Positions 14,540 to 23,438 of a stretch of DNA of 64,000 bases are shown piece after piece. The position numbers and the translations under genes were made by a program. Origin of the DNA: Hoeflea sp. (lineage in GTDB: Bacteria > Pseudomonadota > Alphaproteobacteria > Rhizobiales > Rhizobiaceae); the NCBI RefSeq assembly GCF_002733955.1, contig NZ_NVXQ01000011.1, forward strand, positions 1-64,000. The letters run 5' to 3'. Position 1 is the stretch's first letter; each line of letters begins with the position of its first letter. A model generated the notes under the pieces. It had not been told where the DNA came from. It was given only the letters and a program-made list of their open reading frames with translations, and made no database searches.

Positions 14540-15265
14540 ATGAAACCACGCGACACACTCGAGACACGCTTCTTTGCTCAAGCGGGCAGCCCGCCGATCC
14601 GGTGGCGGATATCGGATGGCCTTACCCCCTACCCCGATGCCGTCGCACGGATGGAAGCCGAGGCCGAGCGCATCGCAGCCGGCGAGGCGGATGAGTTGAT
14701 CTGGCTGGTCGAGCATCCGCCAATGTACACCGCCGGCACCAGCGCCAGGGCGGAAGATCTGGTTGAGCCCGACCGGTTCGAGGTTCACGCAACCGGCCGC
14801 GGTGGCGAATACACCTATCACGGGCCGGGCCAGCGCGTCGCTTACGTGATGCTTGACCTGAAACGGCGGCGGCAGGATGTGCGGGCCTTTGTCTCGGCCA
14901 TGGAAGCGGTGATCATTGCCACGCTTGAAAGCATGAACGTGACCGGCGAACGCCGCGAGGACCGGGTCGGCGTCTGGGTCCGGCGTCCGGACAAGCCCCC
15001 GCTGGCCGACGGCTCGATGGCCGAGGACAAGATTGCAGCCATCGGCATCCGCTTGCGCAAATGGGTGAGCTTTCACGGGCTGGCGCTGAACGTCGATCCG
15101 CAGCTGGATCATTTCTCCGGCATCGTTCCCTGCGGCGTGCGCGCCCATGGCGTGACCAGCCTTGTCGACCTCGGCCTGCCGATCCAGATGCACGAGGCCG
15201 ACATGCGGCTGCGCGATGCCTTCGAGAACGTCTTTGGCCCGACCCGGGATGACCGAGCCGGCTGA
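14540..15265 (+). CDS. lipB: Octanoyl-[acyl-carrier-protein]:protein transferase LipB
   Basis: Transfers octanoyl groups from ACP to lipoyl domains, the first step of lipoic acid synthesis. The 241-residue length fits. Diagnostic motifs: [14 protein letters not shown], the [20 protein letters not shown] substrate loop, [20 protein letters not shown] with the catalytic Lys, and [14 protein letters not shown] with the catalytic Cys. The ATG at 14540 gives the usual short N-terminal extension. It is monocistronic here, between tRNA-Leu and an XRE regulator. Confidence 0.97.
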   Translation: MKPRDTLETRFFAQAGSPPIRWRISDGLTPYPDAVARMEAEAERIAAGEADELIWLVEHPPMYTAGTSARAEDLVEPDRFEVHATGRGGEYTYHGPGQRVAYVMLDLKRRRQDVRAFVSAMEAVIIATLESMNVTGERREDRVGVWVRRPDKPPLADGSMAEDKIAAIGIRLRKWVSFHGLALNVDPQLDHFSGIVPCGVRAHGVTSLVDLGLPIQMHEADMRLRDAFENVFGPTRDDRAG

Positions 15266-15681
15266 GCCGGTACTCCGTACACTGCGTCAGGTGCGGTCAT
15301 GACCAGCGCTGCTCCCAGATTTCGCATGCCGGTCGCGTCAACTGGAAACACCCTTTTGGTTGCCGCAGGCATTAATACGGGCACGTCCACTGGACTGCGT
15401 GGCGAGAATTGCCGATAATGGCGACACCGGAACCGAAACTCTCACCCCGATTCGAAGATTCCGACCTTCACCTGAGCGTGAGACACGATCCAGGGGCACC
15501 GCCAATTTCAGGGCCGGTGATGGATCACATCATCTGACACGCCAATGCATGTCGCACGACCGACAGTTCACGGGAACGACATGGTCCATGCATAGGCTCT
15601 ACATTCAGGACGGGTCTGCCGCCGGCGCGTCAAACCGCGCAATCGTAGCCGCCCGGCCAACAAGTCAAAGGAACGACATCA
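15266..15681. other. Intergenic stretch without a convincing gene
   Basis: A 416-base gap between lipB and the XRE regulator. Open frames in it have no recognisable domains. GGAAC occurs several times but never with a CGTT at the right distance. The regulator's promoter is presumably here but was not identified. Confidence 0.5.
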
Positions 15682-16077
15682 ATGGATGACATGACAACGG
15701 AAACCTATGACGAGACTTATGACGATGGCGACACGCTGGGCGGCCGTATCACCCGCGCCCGCGATCTTGCCGGGCTGACACTGGAAGAAGCCGCCTCGCG
15801 GATCGGCGTCACCGACGAGACCCTGTCGGAATGGGAGTCCGACCGCTCCGAGCCGCGCGCCAACAAGATCATGACCCTTGCCGGTGTTCTTGGCGTGTCC
15901 CCGGCCTGGCTGATCAGCGGTGCCGGCGATGCACCGCAATCGCCGGGAATTTCGCTGGCAGTCGATGAGATGACCGGCGAGATCAACCGGCTGCGCGAGT
16001 TGGCGATGCAGATCACGACCTGCATCGAAACGCTCGAGACCAGGCTGGTGACCCTGACACGGGTTGCCAACGACTGA
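15682..16077 (+). CDS. XRE family transcriptional regulator
   Basis: A 131-residue DNA-binding protein. After an acidic 18-residue leader it has a helix-turn-helix of the Cro/CI type (about 19-76: LGGRITRARDLAGLTLEEAA, then IGVTDETLSEWESDRSEPRA), followed by LAGVLGVSPAWLISG, and a C-terminal helix (about 95-128, EINRLRELAMQITTCIETLE) likely to dimerise as a coiled coil. AAAGGA precedes the ATG. Target genes are unknown; it stands alone between lipB and the convergent IclR gene. Confidence 0.88.
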   Translation: MDDMTTETYDETYDDGDTLGGRITRARDLAGLTLEEAASRIGVTDETLSEWESDRSEPRANKIMTLAGVLGVSPAWLISGAGDAPQSPGISLAVDEMTGEINRLRELAMQITTCIETLETRLVTLTRVAND

Positions 16078-16102
16078 GCACAAGGCCTTTGTGAAAATCC
16101 GG

Positions 16103-16131
16103 GCGCTCCGATCTGATCGGGGCGCTTTTTT
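16103..16131 (+). terminator. Rho-independent terminator of the XRE gene
   Basis: GCGCTCCGA pairs with TCGGGGCGC (one mismatch) around a short loop and is followed by a run of T. Confidence 0.8.
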
Positions 16132-16200
16132 CTGCGCCGAACCTCTTGTGGCTTACATCAGCTTCAGGCGTAGGGCCTTTCTCGCTTAGCCTCCCGGCGT

Positions 16201-16959
16201 TCAGACATCGGCAACATTGCAGAGCTGGATTGCGCCACTGATGCGGGTTGCCAGCTCGGCAAGGCTCTTGCCCAGAGCCGCACGATATTCCGCGTCAAAG
16301 CGCGACACCGGACCGAGCGCGCCGACGCTGAAGGTCGCGCCGATATTGCCGATGGATATGGGCGCTGAGACGCTTGCCACCCCGACATCGATTTCCTGTT
16401 CGCATTCGGCGTAGCCGCACTCTGCAATCCGATCGAAATCCGCGCGCAGCTGCTCCGGCGCAGTCCGGCTATGTTCGATGTAGTGCTTCAGTGTCCCGTT
16501 GAGGATCGCATCGCGGATCTGGTCCTCGGCGAAGGCGGCAATGGCCTTGTAGCAGGATGCGGAATGCATCGGACGGACGCCGATGCCTGGGTAGATGTAG
16601 CCACGCTCCGGATCATCGGGGATCTCGACATGGATGATCTCGACCTGGTTGTTCCGGAACCGGGCCAGAAAGACCGTCTCCCGGTACTCGATGGCAGCGG
16701 ACTTGAGCAAGGGCGCCGAGCAGCGCCGGACGTCGACATCGGACTTGCCCAAGAGCGCAATCCGGATCAGCCGTTCGCCGATGACAAAGCGTGACGAGCC
16801 GTCTGGATCATCGACCAGCCTCTGTTCCTGCAGTGTCTGCATCAGCCTATAACAGGTCGGCTTTGGCAGACCGGTTGCCTTTTGCACCTCGGCGACCGAC
16901 AGTGGACGCCCGGCGACTGCGATCATCTCCAGAATTGCTATGAGCCGATCAAGATGCAT
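16201..16959 (-). CDS. IclR family transcriptional regulator
   Basis: A 252-residue regulator with an N-terminal winged helix (RLIAILEMIAVAGRPLSVAE and KATGLPKPTCYRLMQTL) and the C-terminal IclR effector domain (SASCYKAIAAFAE, ECEQEIDVGVASVSAPIS and the AALGKSLAELATRIS end). It is transcribed divergently from the glutathione-dependent formaldehyde dehydrogenase gene with a 94-base shared region containing an imperfect palindrome at 16998-17018, so it likely regulates that operon and itself. The effector is unknown. Confidence 0.93.
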   Translation of the reverse strand: MHLDRLIAILEMIAVAGRPLSVAEVQKATGLPKPTCYRLMQTLQEQRLVDDPDGSSRFVIGERLIRIALLGKSDVDVRRCSAPLLKSAAIEYRETVFLARFRNNQVEIIHVEIPDDPERGYIYPGIGVRPMHSASCYKAIAAFAEDQIRDAILNGTLKHYIEHSRTAPEQLRADFDRIAECGYAECEQEIDVGVASVSAPISIGNIGATFSVGALGPVSRFDAEYRAALGKSLAELATRISGAIQLCNVADV

Positions 16960-16997
16960 ATTGACGAAACCCTATCACGCAATGATACTAAGTCTCA

Positions 16998-17018
16998 AAT
17001 CATGATAGCATGATCATT
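16998..17018. promoter_or_regulatory. Candidate IclR operator
   Basis: AATCATGAT (16998-17006), spacer AGC, ATGATCATT (17010-17018): an inverted repeat matching at 7 of 9 positions in each arm. It lies in the divergent region between the IclR gene and the formaldehyde dehydrogenase gene, 36 bases before the latter's start. Confidence 0.5.
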
Positions 17019-17053
17019 GTGAAGCAAGCGAAATTTGCAGCGGGAGAGACGGG

Positions 17054-18163
<1,110 letters not shown>

Positions 18164-18219
18164 CCGGCCACGGATCCATTGCCTCCTTCTCTCACACACA
18201 AGAACCGGACGACGGACCC

Positions 18220-19053
18220 ATGAAGATTATCTCGGAAGCCAAGGCGCATGGCGGCCGCCAAGGTGTCTACTCGATGGAATCGGAGGCCTGCGGCTGCGAC
18301 ATGAATTTTGCCGTGTTCCAGCCGATCCAGGCCAAGGAGCAGCTTTGTCCCGTGGTCTGGTTTCTTTCCGGGCTCACCTGCACCCATGCCAATGTCTTGG
18401 ACAAGGGCGAATACCGGAAAATGGCGGCGGAACTCGGGCTGATCATCGTCTGCCCGGACACCAGTCCGCGCGGCGACCATGTGCCTGACGAGCCGGACAA
18501 CTGGCAATTCGGAAAGGGTGCGGGGTTCTACCTCGATGCGACGCAACAGCCCTGGTCGAAGCATTTCCGCATGGAAACCCATATCCTCGAAGAGCTGCCC
18601 AAGCTGATCGCCGGCCATTTTGCCGCCGACATGGAGCGGCAGGGCATCATGGGGCATTCGATGGGCGGCCATGGCGCCCTGACTTTTGCGCTCAAGCATC
18701 CCGACAGGTTCAAGAGCTGTTCGGCCTTTGCGCCGATCGTGCAGCCTTCGAGCGCCGGCTGGTCACGCCCGGCGCTTGAGAAGTATCTCGGCGCGGACGA
18801 AGCCGCCTGGCGCGGTTACGACGCCACCCAGCTGATCGAAGACGGCGCACGGTTTCCAGAGTTCCTGGTCGATCAGGGAACAGCGGACGGGTTTCTCGAA
18901 GACGGCCTCAGGCCCTGGCTGCTGGAAGAGGCATGCCGCGGAACTGACATCGGCCTGACATTGAGAATGCAGGAGGGGTACGACCACTCCTACAATTTCA
19001 TCTCGACCTTCATGGACGACCACCTCGCCTGGCATGCCGAACGGCTTGGCTGA
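18220..19053 (+). CDS. fghA: S-formylglutathione hydrolase
   Basis: Hydrolyses S-formylglutathione to formate and glutathione, completing glutathione-dependent formaldehyde detoxification begun by the upstream dehydrogenase. The 277-residue alpha/beta hydrolase has the nucleophile elbow GHSMGGHGAL (catalytic Ser), the oxyanion region FLSGLTCTHANV, the Asp in LVDQGTADGFL and the catalytic His in YDHSYNFI. It starts at ATG 18220, 56 bases after the dehydrogenase stop, and the pair ends at the terminator at 19080-19109. Confidence 0.96.
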   Translation: MKIISEAKAHGGRQGVYSMESEACGCDMNFAVFQPIQAKEQLCPVVWFLSGLTCTHANVLDKGEYRKMAAELGLIIVCPDTSPRGDHVPDEPDNWQFGKGAGFYLDATQQPWSKHFRMETHILEELPKLIAGHFAADMERQGIMGHSMGGHGALTFALKHPDRFKSCSAFAPIVQPSSAGWSRPALEKYLGADEAAWRGYDATQLIEDGARFPEFLVDQGTADGFLEDGLRPWLLEEACRGTDIGLTLRMQEGYDHSYNFISTFMDDHLAWHAERLG

Positions 19054-19079
19054 GAGTACCGGTCACAAGCGAGTAGACA

Positions 19080-19109
19080 AAAGCCGGGTCCATTGGGCCC
19101 GGCTTTCTT
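19080..19109 (+). terminator. Rho-independent terminator of the formaldehyde operon
   Basis: AAAGCCGGG (19080-19088) pairs perfectly with CCCGGCTTT (19098-19106) and continues into CTTG. Confidence 0.8.
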
Positions 19110-19134
19110 GTCTGGATCATTTATCCCGGCCGTA

Positions 19135-19986
19135 TCAGCGGCTGTCGGGATCGCTGCAGTCATTTTCGAGCGTGATGACGCAGGCTTCATCGAGAAACTC
19201 ATCGTCACTGTTTGCCGGAACGGTGCCGGGGTCCTGGGCCGGACGCAATACCATCGGCTCAAGCGCCGCGGGGGCATCCGGCTGCTTCGCGACCGCTGGA
19301 GTGGATGGCTTGGCCTCAAGCAGTGGCTTGGAATAATCAATCACCGGCGGTTCTTCCGGCTCCACATCAAGCACGACGGTGGTCGGGGTTACCGTGCCAT
19401 TGAGCAAGGGATCGACCGCGCGCAGGGTTTCATCATTGGCATCGAAATCATCCGGCTTGAGATTTGGCCGCACAACGTCACGCTTGGCGCCGCTGACCGG
19501 GTATGGCGTGTAGCCTGACAGGCCCAGCCGCCCGCGAATGTCATCAGTCAGCCGGCTTATCAGCACGGTTTCGGCGTGAGATCCGTTGAAATCCGTGAAA
19601 TTCAGGCTCAGGACCTGCGAGCGCTGCACCTCACCAGAGTGCGAATCGACCAGCGCCATATCAAGCGTGACGGACTGCGACATGCCGCCAAACAGCCGGA
19701 TCGGTGACGGGGTCTCGCTGCGATCCAGAACCAGGATTCTAAGGTGTGAGGTCTGGCCGACATCGGCGGTGGCGCGCCCGACACTGGCCTCCAGCCTGTC
19801 CTGCAGCCGCTGGGCAAAATGGCTGTTTTCAACCCTGTCTGCCATCACCCGGACTTCCGTGACGGTGTATGTCCGGGTCGGCTCCATCGGCTTGGGCCGT
19901 CCGGCGCAGGCAGACAGGCCGATGGCGAGGACGACCATGAGCAATGCGGGCAAGAAACGCAGAGATATGGGCTGATCTTGCGGCAT
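19135..19986 (-). CDS. Putative lipoprotein of unknown function
   Basis: A 283-residue protein with a lipoprotein signal (FLPALLMVVLAIGLSACAG; lipobox LSAC, Cys27), so it should be anchored in the membrane facing the periplasm. Residues about 40-150 look folded (alternating strands and helices, for example LDMALVDSHSGEVQRSQVLS), whereas about 160-270 are Pro/Asp/Glu-rich and probably flexible. No family is recognised with confidence. It stands alone, convergent with the formaldehyde operon. Confidence 0.8.
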   Translation of the reverse strand: MPQDQPISLRFLPALLMVVLAIGLSACAGRPKPMEPTRTYTVTEVRVMADRVENSHFAQRLQDRLEASVGRATADVGQTSHLRILVLDRSETPSPIRLFGGMSQSVTLDMALVDSHSGEVQRSQVLSLNFTDFNGSHAETVLISRLTDDIRGRLGLSGYTPYPVSGAKRDVVRPNLKPDDFDANDETLRAVDPLLNGTVTPTTVVLDVEPEEPPVIDYSKPLLEAKPSTPAVAKQPDAPAALEPMVLRPAQDPGTVPANSDDEFLDEACVITLENDCSDPDSR

Positions 19987-20129
19987 GACATTACTCCGGA
20001 ATTTGGCGGGACCAGTTCCGGTAAAAATTACATTTTATAGTTAGCACATGGTTAAGAACGCAAGAAACCGCAGCAACCAGCGGCCGGAAAAGTAAGCCCG
20101 CTACCAGTCAGGCTCCCCTTCGAAAACGC

Positions 20130-20582
20130 TCAATCCCTCTTGGCGCCGCTCATTTCCCCGAAATGCGAACCCGGCACACCCGGCTCCATCCGGATCAGGC
20201 GTGAATCCGCAACAGCCGCCTGGCGGTGGCGCACGGCCTTGCGGTACTCCGGGTCGCGGATCATCGCAACAAACGCGTCCTTGTCGGGATACTCGGCAAT
20301 GAATGCCAGATCCCAGGCCTCGCTTTCTGGACCGATCAGCATCAGTTCGGGCTTTCCAACCCAGACCTGACGCCCTCCCAGCCGCTCGAACACCGGACCG
20401 CTTTCCCGTGCATAGCTGGCATAGGCCTCGGCGCCGGTGGCGACAGTGCCGTCCTCGTAGGCCGCGTGTTCGCGGAACCGCACCAGATTGAGCATGTGGA
20501 CGGGCCCCGGGCGCTCGAGTGCGCGGAACTGTGCGAAGGTCTCCTTCGTCGGATCAACGAAACTGCCGGGCGTGTCATCCAT
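20130..20582 (-). CDS. DUF1330 domain protein
   Basis: A 150-residue protein of the DUF1330 / dimeric alpha-beta barrel type: GPVHMLNLVRFREHAAYEDG, GAEAYASYARESGPVFERLG, ESEAWDLAFIAEYPDKDAFV and RDPEYRKAVRHRQAAVADSR match the layout of this family. Members are small dimeric proteins mostly without known function. The gene is followed upstream on the same strand by a palindromic mosaic element and then the YCII gene. Confidence 0.85.
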   Translation of the reverse strand: MDDTPGSFVDPTKETFAQFRALERPGPVHMLNLVRFREHAAYEDGTVATGAEAYASYARESGPVFERLGGRQVWVGKPELMLIGPESEAWDLAFIAEYPDKDAFVAMIRDPEYRKAVRHRQAAVADSRLIRMEPGVPGSHFGEMSGAKRD

Positions 20583-20624
20583 TTGAAACCATCCTCCTGT
20601 GCGTCTGCCTCAATCGCAGAAACA

Positions 20625-20731
20625 CTAGAGCAATTTTTGCAAAAGTGGGTACCGATTTTACGTCCGGAATTGCGTCAAAACAAAGAGATAGAGCATTGAA
20701 GGCGACTCCGTTTTCGCCGGAAATGCTCTGG
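20625..20731. repeat. RIME1-like palindromic intergenic element
   Basis: A roughly 107-base stretch beginning CTAGAGCA and ending TGCTCTGG, with the internal phrases TCCGGAATTGCGT and CAAAGAGATAGAGCATT. These are, from memory, characteristic of the short mosaic repeats scattered in Rhizobiaceae genomes (RIME type). It lies between two minus-strand genes. The 20583-20824 gap otherwise holds nothing recognisable. Confidence 0.65.
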
Positions 20732-20824
20732 AGATGGCCCATTCCACCTCCTGTGAAGATAGCCAGGGCAACAACGACGAACGCCAGGATCTGGTTCGTG
20801 CTCGCAGTTGCTCCGCTTCAGGGA

Positions 20825-21142
20825 TCACATTTCCATATCCATGGCTTCGGCCGCTTCAATGGTGCCGCCGGCAGTGATGTGCGGACAGGCCCTGGCCATG
20901 GTGACAGCCGCTTCCATCGTGTCGGCCTGAACAATCGTAACCCCGGCCAGCGGATTGGATCCCCCGCCCTCTTCAACACCTGTGGAACTGACCGTCATGG
21001 ACTTGCCGACAGGGACTCCGGGGTCTACGACCGCATCGCCCAGGCCCGTCATCCAGTCACGCCAGGCGACCATGTGATCGGCGCCGTCCTGTTTGGACTT
21101 GAATTGCGGGGCACCGTGATAGGCGAAAACAAATTTGGGCAT
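20825..21142 (-). CDS. YCII-related domain protein
   Basis: A 105-residue protein of the YCII-like fold: it starts MPKFVFAYHGAPQF, has a His/Trp-rich helix (DHMVAWRDWMTGLGDAVVDP) and ends with VTIVQADTMEAAVTMARACP. Small dimeric proteins of this kind are often found with TetR or sigma regulators; the enzymatic role is unknown. It diverges from the TetR gene, with a palindrome at 21192-21209 between the two, so it is a probable target of that regulator. Confidence 0.88.
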   Translation of the reverse strand: MPKFVFAYHGAPQFKSKQDGADHMVAWRDWMTGLGDAVVDPGVPVGKSMTVSSTGVEEGGGSNPLAGVTIVQADTMEAAVTMARACPHITAGGTIEAAEAMDMEM

Positions 21143-21191
21143 CAGCAGGTCTCCTCTTGTGGTTCTTGAGTGAGTAAAGACCGGCCTTTTG

Positions 21192-21209
21192 ATATGTTAA
21201 AGAACATAT
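21192..21209. promoter_or_regulatory. Candidate TetR operator
   Basis: A perfect inverted repeat ATATGTT - AAAG - AACATAT in the 109-base region between the divergent YCII and TetR genes. Position and size fit a TetR-family dimer site that would control both directions. Confidence 0.6.
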
Positions 21210-21251
21210 TTAGAAAACTTGCTACCGATGCCATGAACCGGAGTGACGCCA

Positions 21252-21866
21252 TTGCCCTACAGCGCCGAACACAAGACGAAACAGCAGGCCCGTATCGTGG
21301 AATCGGCCCGGATCCTGTTCAACCGCCATGGCTACCAGAACGTCACCATCAATATGGTGATGGCGGAAGCCGGCCTGACCAGGGGCGGTTTCTACAATCA
21401 TTTCAAGAACAAGGAAGCCTTGTTCAACGCCGCGATATCGAGCTTTCTGATGGGCCGGGGCGCACAATGGCGATCCGAAGCTGGCGTCGACCCGTCAAAC
21501 CTCAGCCGGGAATCGGCACGTCAGATGATCGATGCCTACCTGTCGACCAAGCATCTGGGCGATCTGGACGGGCAGTGCCCGATGATCGCGCTCCCCTCCG
21601 ACGTGGCCCGCGCCAGTCCCGAAGTGCAAAGATCCTTCCAGGAACTGCTGACGGCCATGGTCTTCCTGTTTGAAACCAGCCTTGATGCGGACGACAAGCA
21701 GGGGCGACAGCAGGCCTTGTCGCTTGCAGCGCTTTGCGTCGGCGGCATGGTTCTGGCCCGAACAATGCCGGACTCGGCGCTGACCGAGGAAATTCGCGCC
21801 GCCGCGCACGCCACCGCGACGCAACTGACCCAGACTGGTCCGTCTAGAGCGTCGTTCGATAAATAA
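21252..21866 (+). CDS. TetR/AcrR family transcriptional regulator
   Basis: About 204 residues with an N-terminal TetR helix-turn-helix (ARIVESARILFNRHGYQNVT, then VMAEAGLTRGGFYNHFKNKE) and a helical ligand domain typical of the LmrA/YxaF-like group (DGQCPMIALPSDVAR, LAALCVGGMVLARTM). The start is uncertain: TTG at 21252 gives the family-typical PYSAEHKTK opening with GGAG 9 bases before it; GTG at 21243 is the alternative. The last seven codons and the stop lie inside a palindromic element (21844-21982), which may have replaced the original C-terminus. Confidence 0.88.
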   Translation: MPYSAEHKTKQQARIVESARILFNRHGYQNVTINMVMAEAGLTRGGFYNHFKNKEALFNAAISSFLMGRGAQWRSEAGVDPSNLSRESARQMIDAYLSTKHLGDLDGQCPMIALPSDVARASPEVQRSFQELLTAMVFLFETSLDADDKQGRQQALSLAALCVGGMVLARTMPDSALTEEIRAAAHATATQLTQTGPSRASFDK

Positions 21867-21982
21867 GACGCATTCTGTTGGCTTGAACGTACCAGCAGGG
21901 TATGCCCTTCACCGAAAAATCGTCTCAGCCCATAAAATCAAGGCGGCACAATGCGTCATATATATACCGAACGACGCTCTAG
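21844..21982. repeat. Palindromic element overlapping two convergent stop codons
   Basis: Terminal inverted repeats of 15 bases, CTAGAGCGTCGTTCG at 21844-21858 and its complement at 21968-21982, enclose inner repeats GACGCATT (21867-21874) and AATGCGTC (21950-21957). The 139-base unit looks like a short non-coding mosaic or MITE-like repeat. It contains the stop codon of the TetR gene and, in its last bases, that of the ATP12 gene. It shares the CTAGAGC terminus with the element at 20625. Confidence 0.75.
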
Positions 21983-22773
21983 CGCTTGAACGACGACATG
22001 ATCAGGACTGCCGCATCGAATTCGATCCGCCGCTTGGCGCGGCGTTCAGCGGCTTCATGGTCTTCGCCCCATTGCGCGACATTGAAATCCTCGTCGACAT
22101 GGGCGGCATCCCAGATCTCGGACGGCTCCCCCTGCCCTTCAGCCAGCGCCAAAGCGAGGATCAGAGACCCGGTGAGCGTCGTGATCGCGTGCAGCGCGGT
22201 CAGCTGCAAAGGCGTGGCATAGCGGCGAAGGAGGGCCGCAACGGCGCGGATCGCCTCTGGCGGCTGTTCGACATGGACAATGCCTTCAGACAGGACCAGC
22301 CGCGCACCCATGTTCGCCACCCAATCGAGATAGGGATCCCAGACCTCGCTTTCGCGCGAAACCAGGCTTTCAGGCGCGTCAGCGCGATAGCAAAGCAGAT
22401 CGGAGCCGGCGTAGCGCAGAATGTCCTCGAAGACTTCTTCCTGAGCGGTGGCCACGCCATCGAGTGCGGTGTTGACCATCCGCGTCAGCGGCATGGTGGC
22501 CGGATCGATTTTTTCTTTCTGCGCCTGCCATTCGGCGGCGACCGCCTCGGCCAAATGGCGGTCGTGAACACCAAGCGGTTTGCGCGACGGCGTACGCAGC
22601 GGCTTGCCGTCAAGGGCAACGACAAACTCACCCTCATCACCGTCAACGACCGCGGCTTCCTTGTAGAAGCGCTTGGGCAATTGCTTCTGCAGACCGATCT
22701 GGGTTTCGCGGACCGGGTCGGAGAGCTTGTCGCCCTTCTCACCGAGATCAAGATCGCTGAGTATGTCACGCAT
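21979..22773 (-). CDS. ATP12 family F1-ATPase assembly chaperone
   Basis: A 264-residue protein of the ATP12 family, which in mitochondria chaperones the alpha subunit of F1-ATPase; the bacterial role is inferred to be similar. Typical segments: RFYKEAAVVDGDEGEFVVAL, LDGKPLRTPSRKPLGV, DPATMPLTRMVNTALDGV, SDLLCYRADAPESLVSRE, WDPYLDWVANMGARL and the late AWH-like DEDFNVAQWGEDHEAAERR. It is the last gene of the minus-strand row rluC - HAD - ATP12; its stop codon lies within a palindromic repeat. Confidence 0.93.
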   Translation of the reverse strand: MRDILSDLDLGEKGDKLSDPVRETQIGLQKQLPKRFYKEAAVVDGDEGEFVVALDGKPLRTPSRKPLGVHDRHLAEAVAAEWQAQKEKIDPATMPLTRMVNTALDGVATAQEEVFEDILRYAGSDLLCYRADAPESLVSRESEVWDPYLDWVANMGARLVLSEGIVHVEQPPEAIRAVAALLRRYATPLQLTALHAITTLTGSLILALALAEGQGEPSEIWDAAHVDEDFNVAQWGEDHEAAERRAKRRIEFDAAVLIMSSFKR

Positions 22774-22790
22774 GGTTGCGTCTCCTGTCG

Positions 22791-23438
22791 TCAGATAAGG
22801 GCGGCCAGCTCACCGGCATGATGGACCACATGCGCGGCGCCGGCGGCCTTGAGAGCCTCGGCGGGGCCATAGCCCCAGGACACGCCAACCGGGCGCGCGC
22901 CCGCGCTGACGGCCATCTGCATGTCATAGACCGCATCGCCGATCACGGTGGTCTGCCCGGCATCGATGCCCGCTTCCGCGCAACATTCCAGCACCATGGC
23001 CGGATGCGGCTTGGACGGGCAATCATCGGCGGTGCGGGTGGTAAAGAAGGCTTTCGTCAGGCTGTGATGGTCCAGAATGGCATTCAGACCACGGCGCGAC
23101 TTGCCGGTAACAACTCCAAGCACCACATCGTCGCGCGAGGCCAGCGCCTCGATCAACGGCACCAACCCGTCATAGGCGGGCTCCAGCGTGCCCCCGTTCT
23201 GACGGTGCAGCATGAAATGCTCCTTGTAGCGGGCAGTCATGGCGGCAATTTCGGCATCCACCGGACGCTTAAGCATCTGCGCGATGGCAATGTCCAGCGT
23301 CAGACCGATGATCGACTTGGTCAGTTCAAGCTCGGGTCGCCGCTGACCGAAATCCTCGAATGTGCGTTCCATGCAGGCATGGATCACCGCCGCGCTGTCG
23401 ACAATGGTGCCGTCGCAATCAAACAGGACCAGCTTCAT
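22791..23438 (-). CDS. HAD-superfamily hydrolase (Gph-like)
   Basis: A 215-residue haloacid dehalogenase-like phosphatase. Motif I is LFDCDGTIVDS (nucleophile Asp), motif II VVTGKSRRGL, motif III the Lys in KPHPAMVLE, and motif IV VIGDAVYDMQMA. The cap region lies between motifs I and II. Similarity is to phosphoglycolate phosphatases, but the substrate is not provable from sequence. Its ATG overlaps the rluC stop by 4 bases (ATGA), indicating translational coupling. Confidence 0.92.
   Translation of the reverse strand: MKLVLFDCDGTIVDSAAVIHACMERTFEDFGQRRPELELTKSIIGLTLDIAIAQMLKRPVDAEIAAMTARYKEHFMLHRQNGGTLEPAYDGLVPLIEALASRDDVVLGVVTGKSRRGLNAILDHHSLTKAFFTTRTADDCPSKPHPAMVLECCAEAGIDAGQTTVIGDAVYDMQMAVSAGARPVGVSWGYGPAEALKAAGAAHVVHHAGELAALI

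Noticed and set aside
15360-15689. Plus-strand 109-codon frame ahead of the XRE regulator
   Set aside because: It runs into the XRE start in another frame, has no ribosome-binding site and no recognisable domain.
21170-21673. Plus-strand 167-codon frame overlapping the TetR gene
   Set aside because: Out of phase with a clear TetR protein and begins before the operator; a shadow frame.
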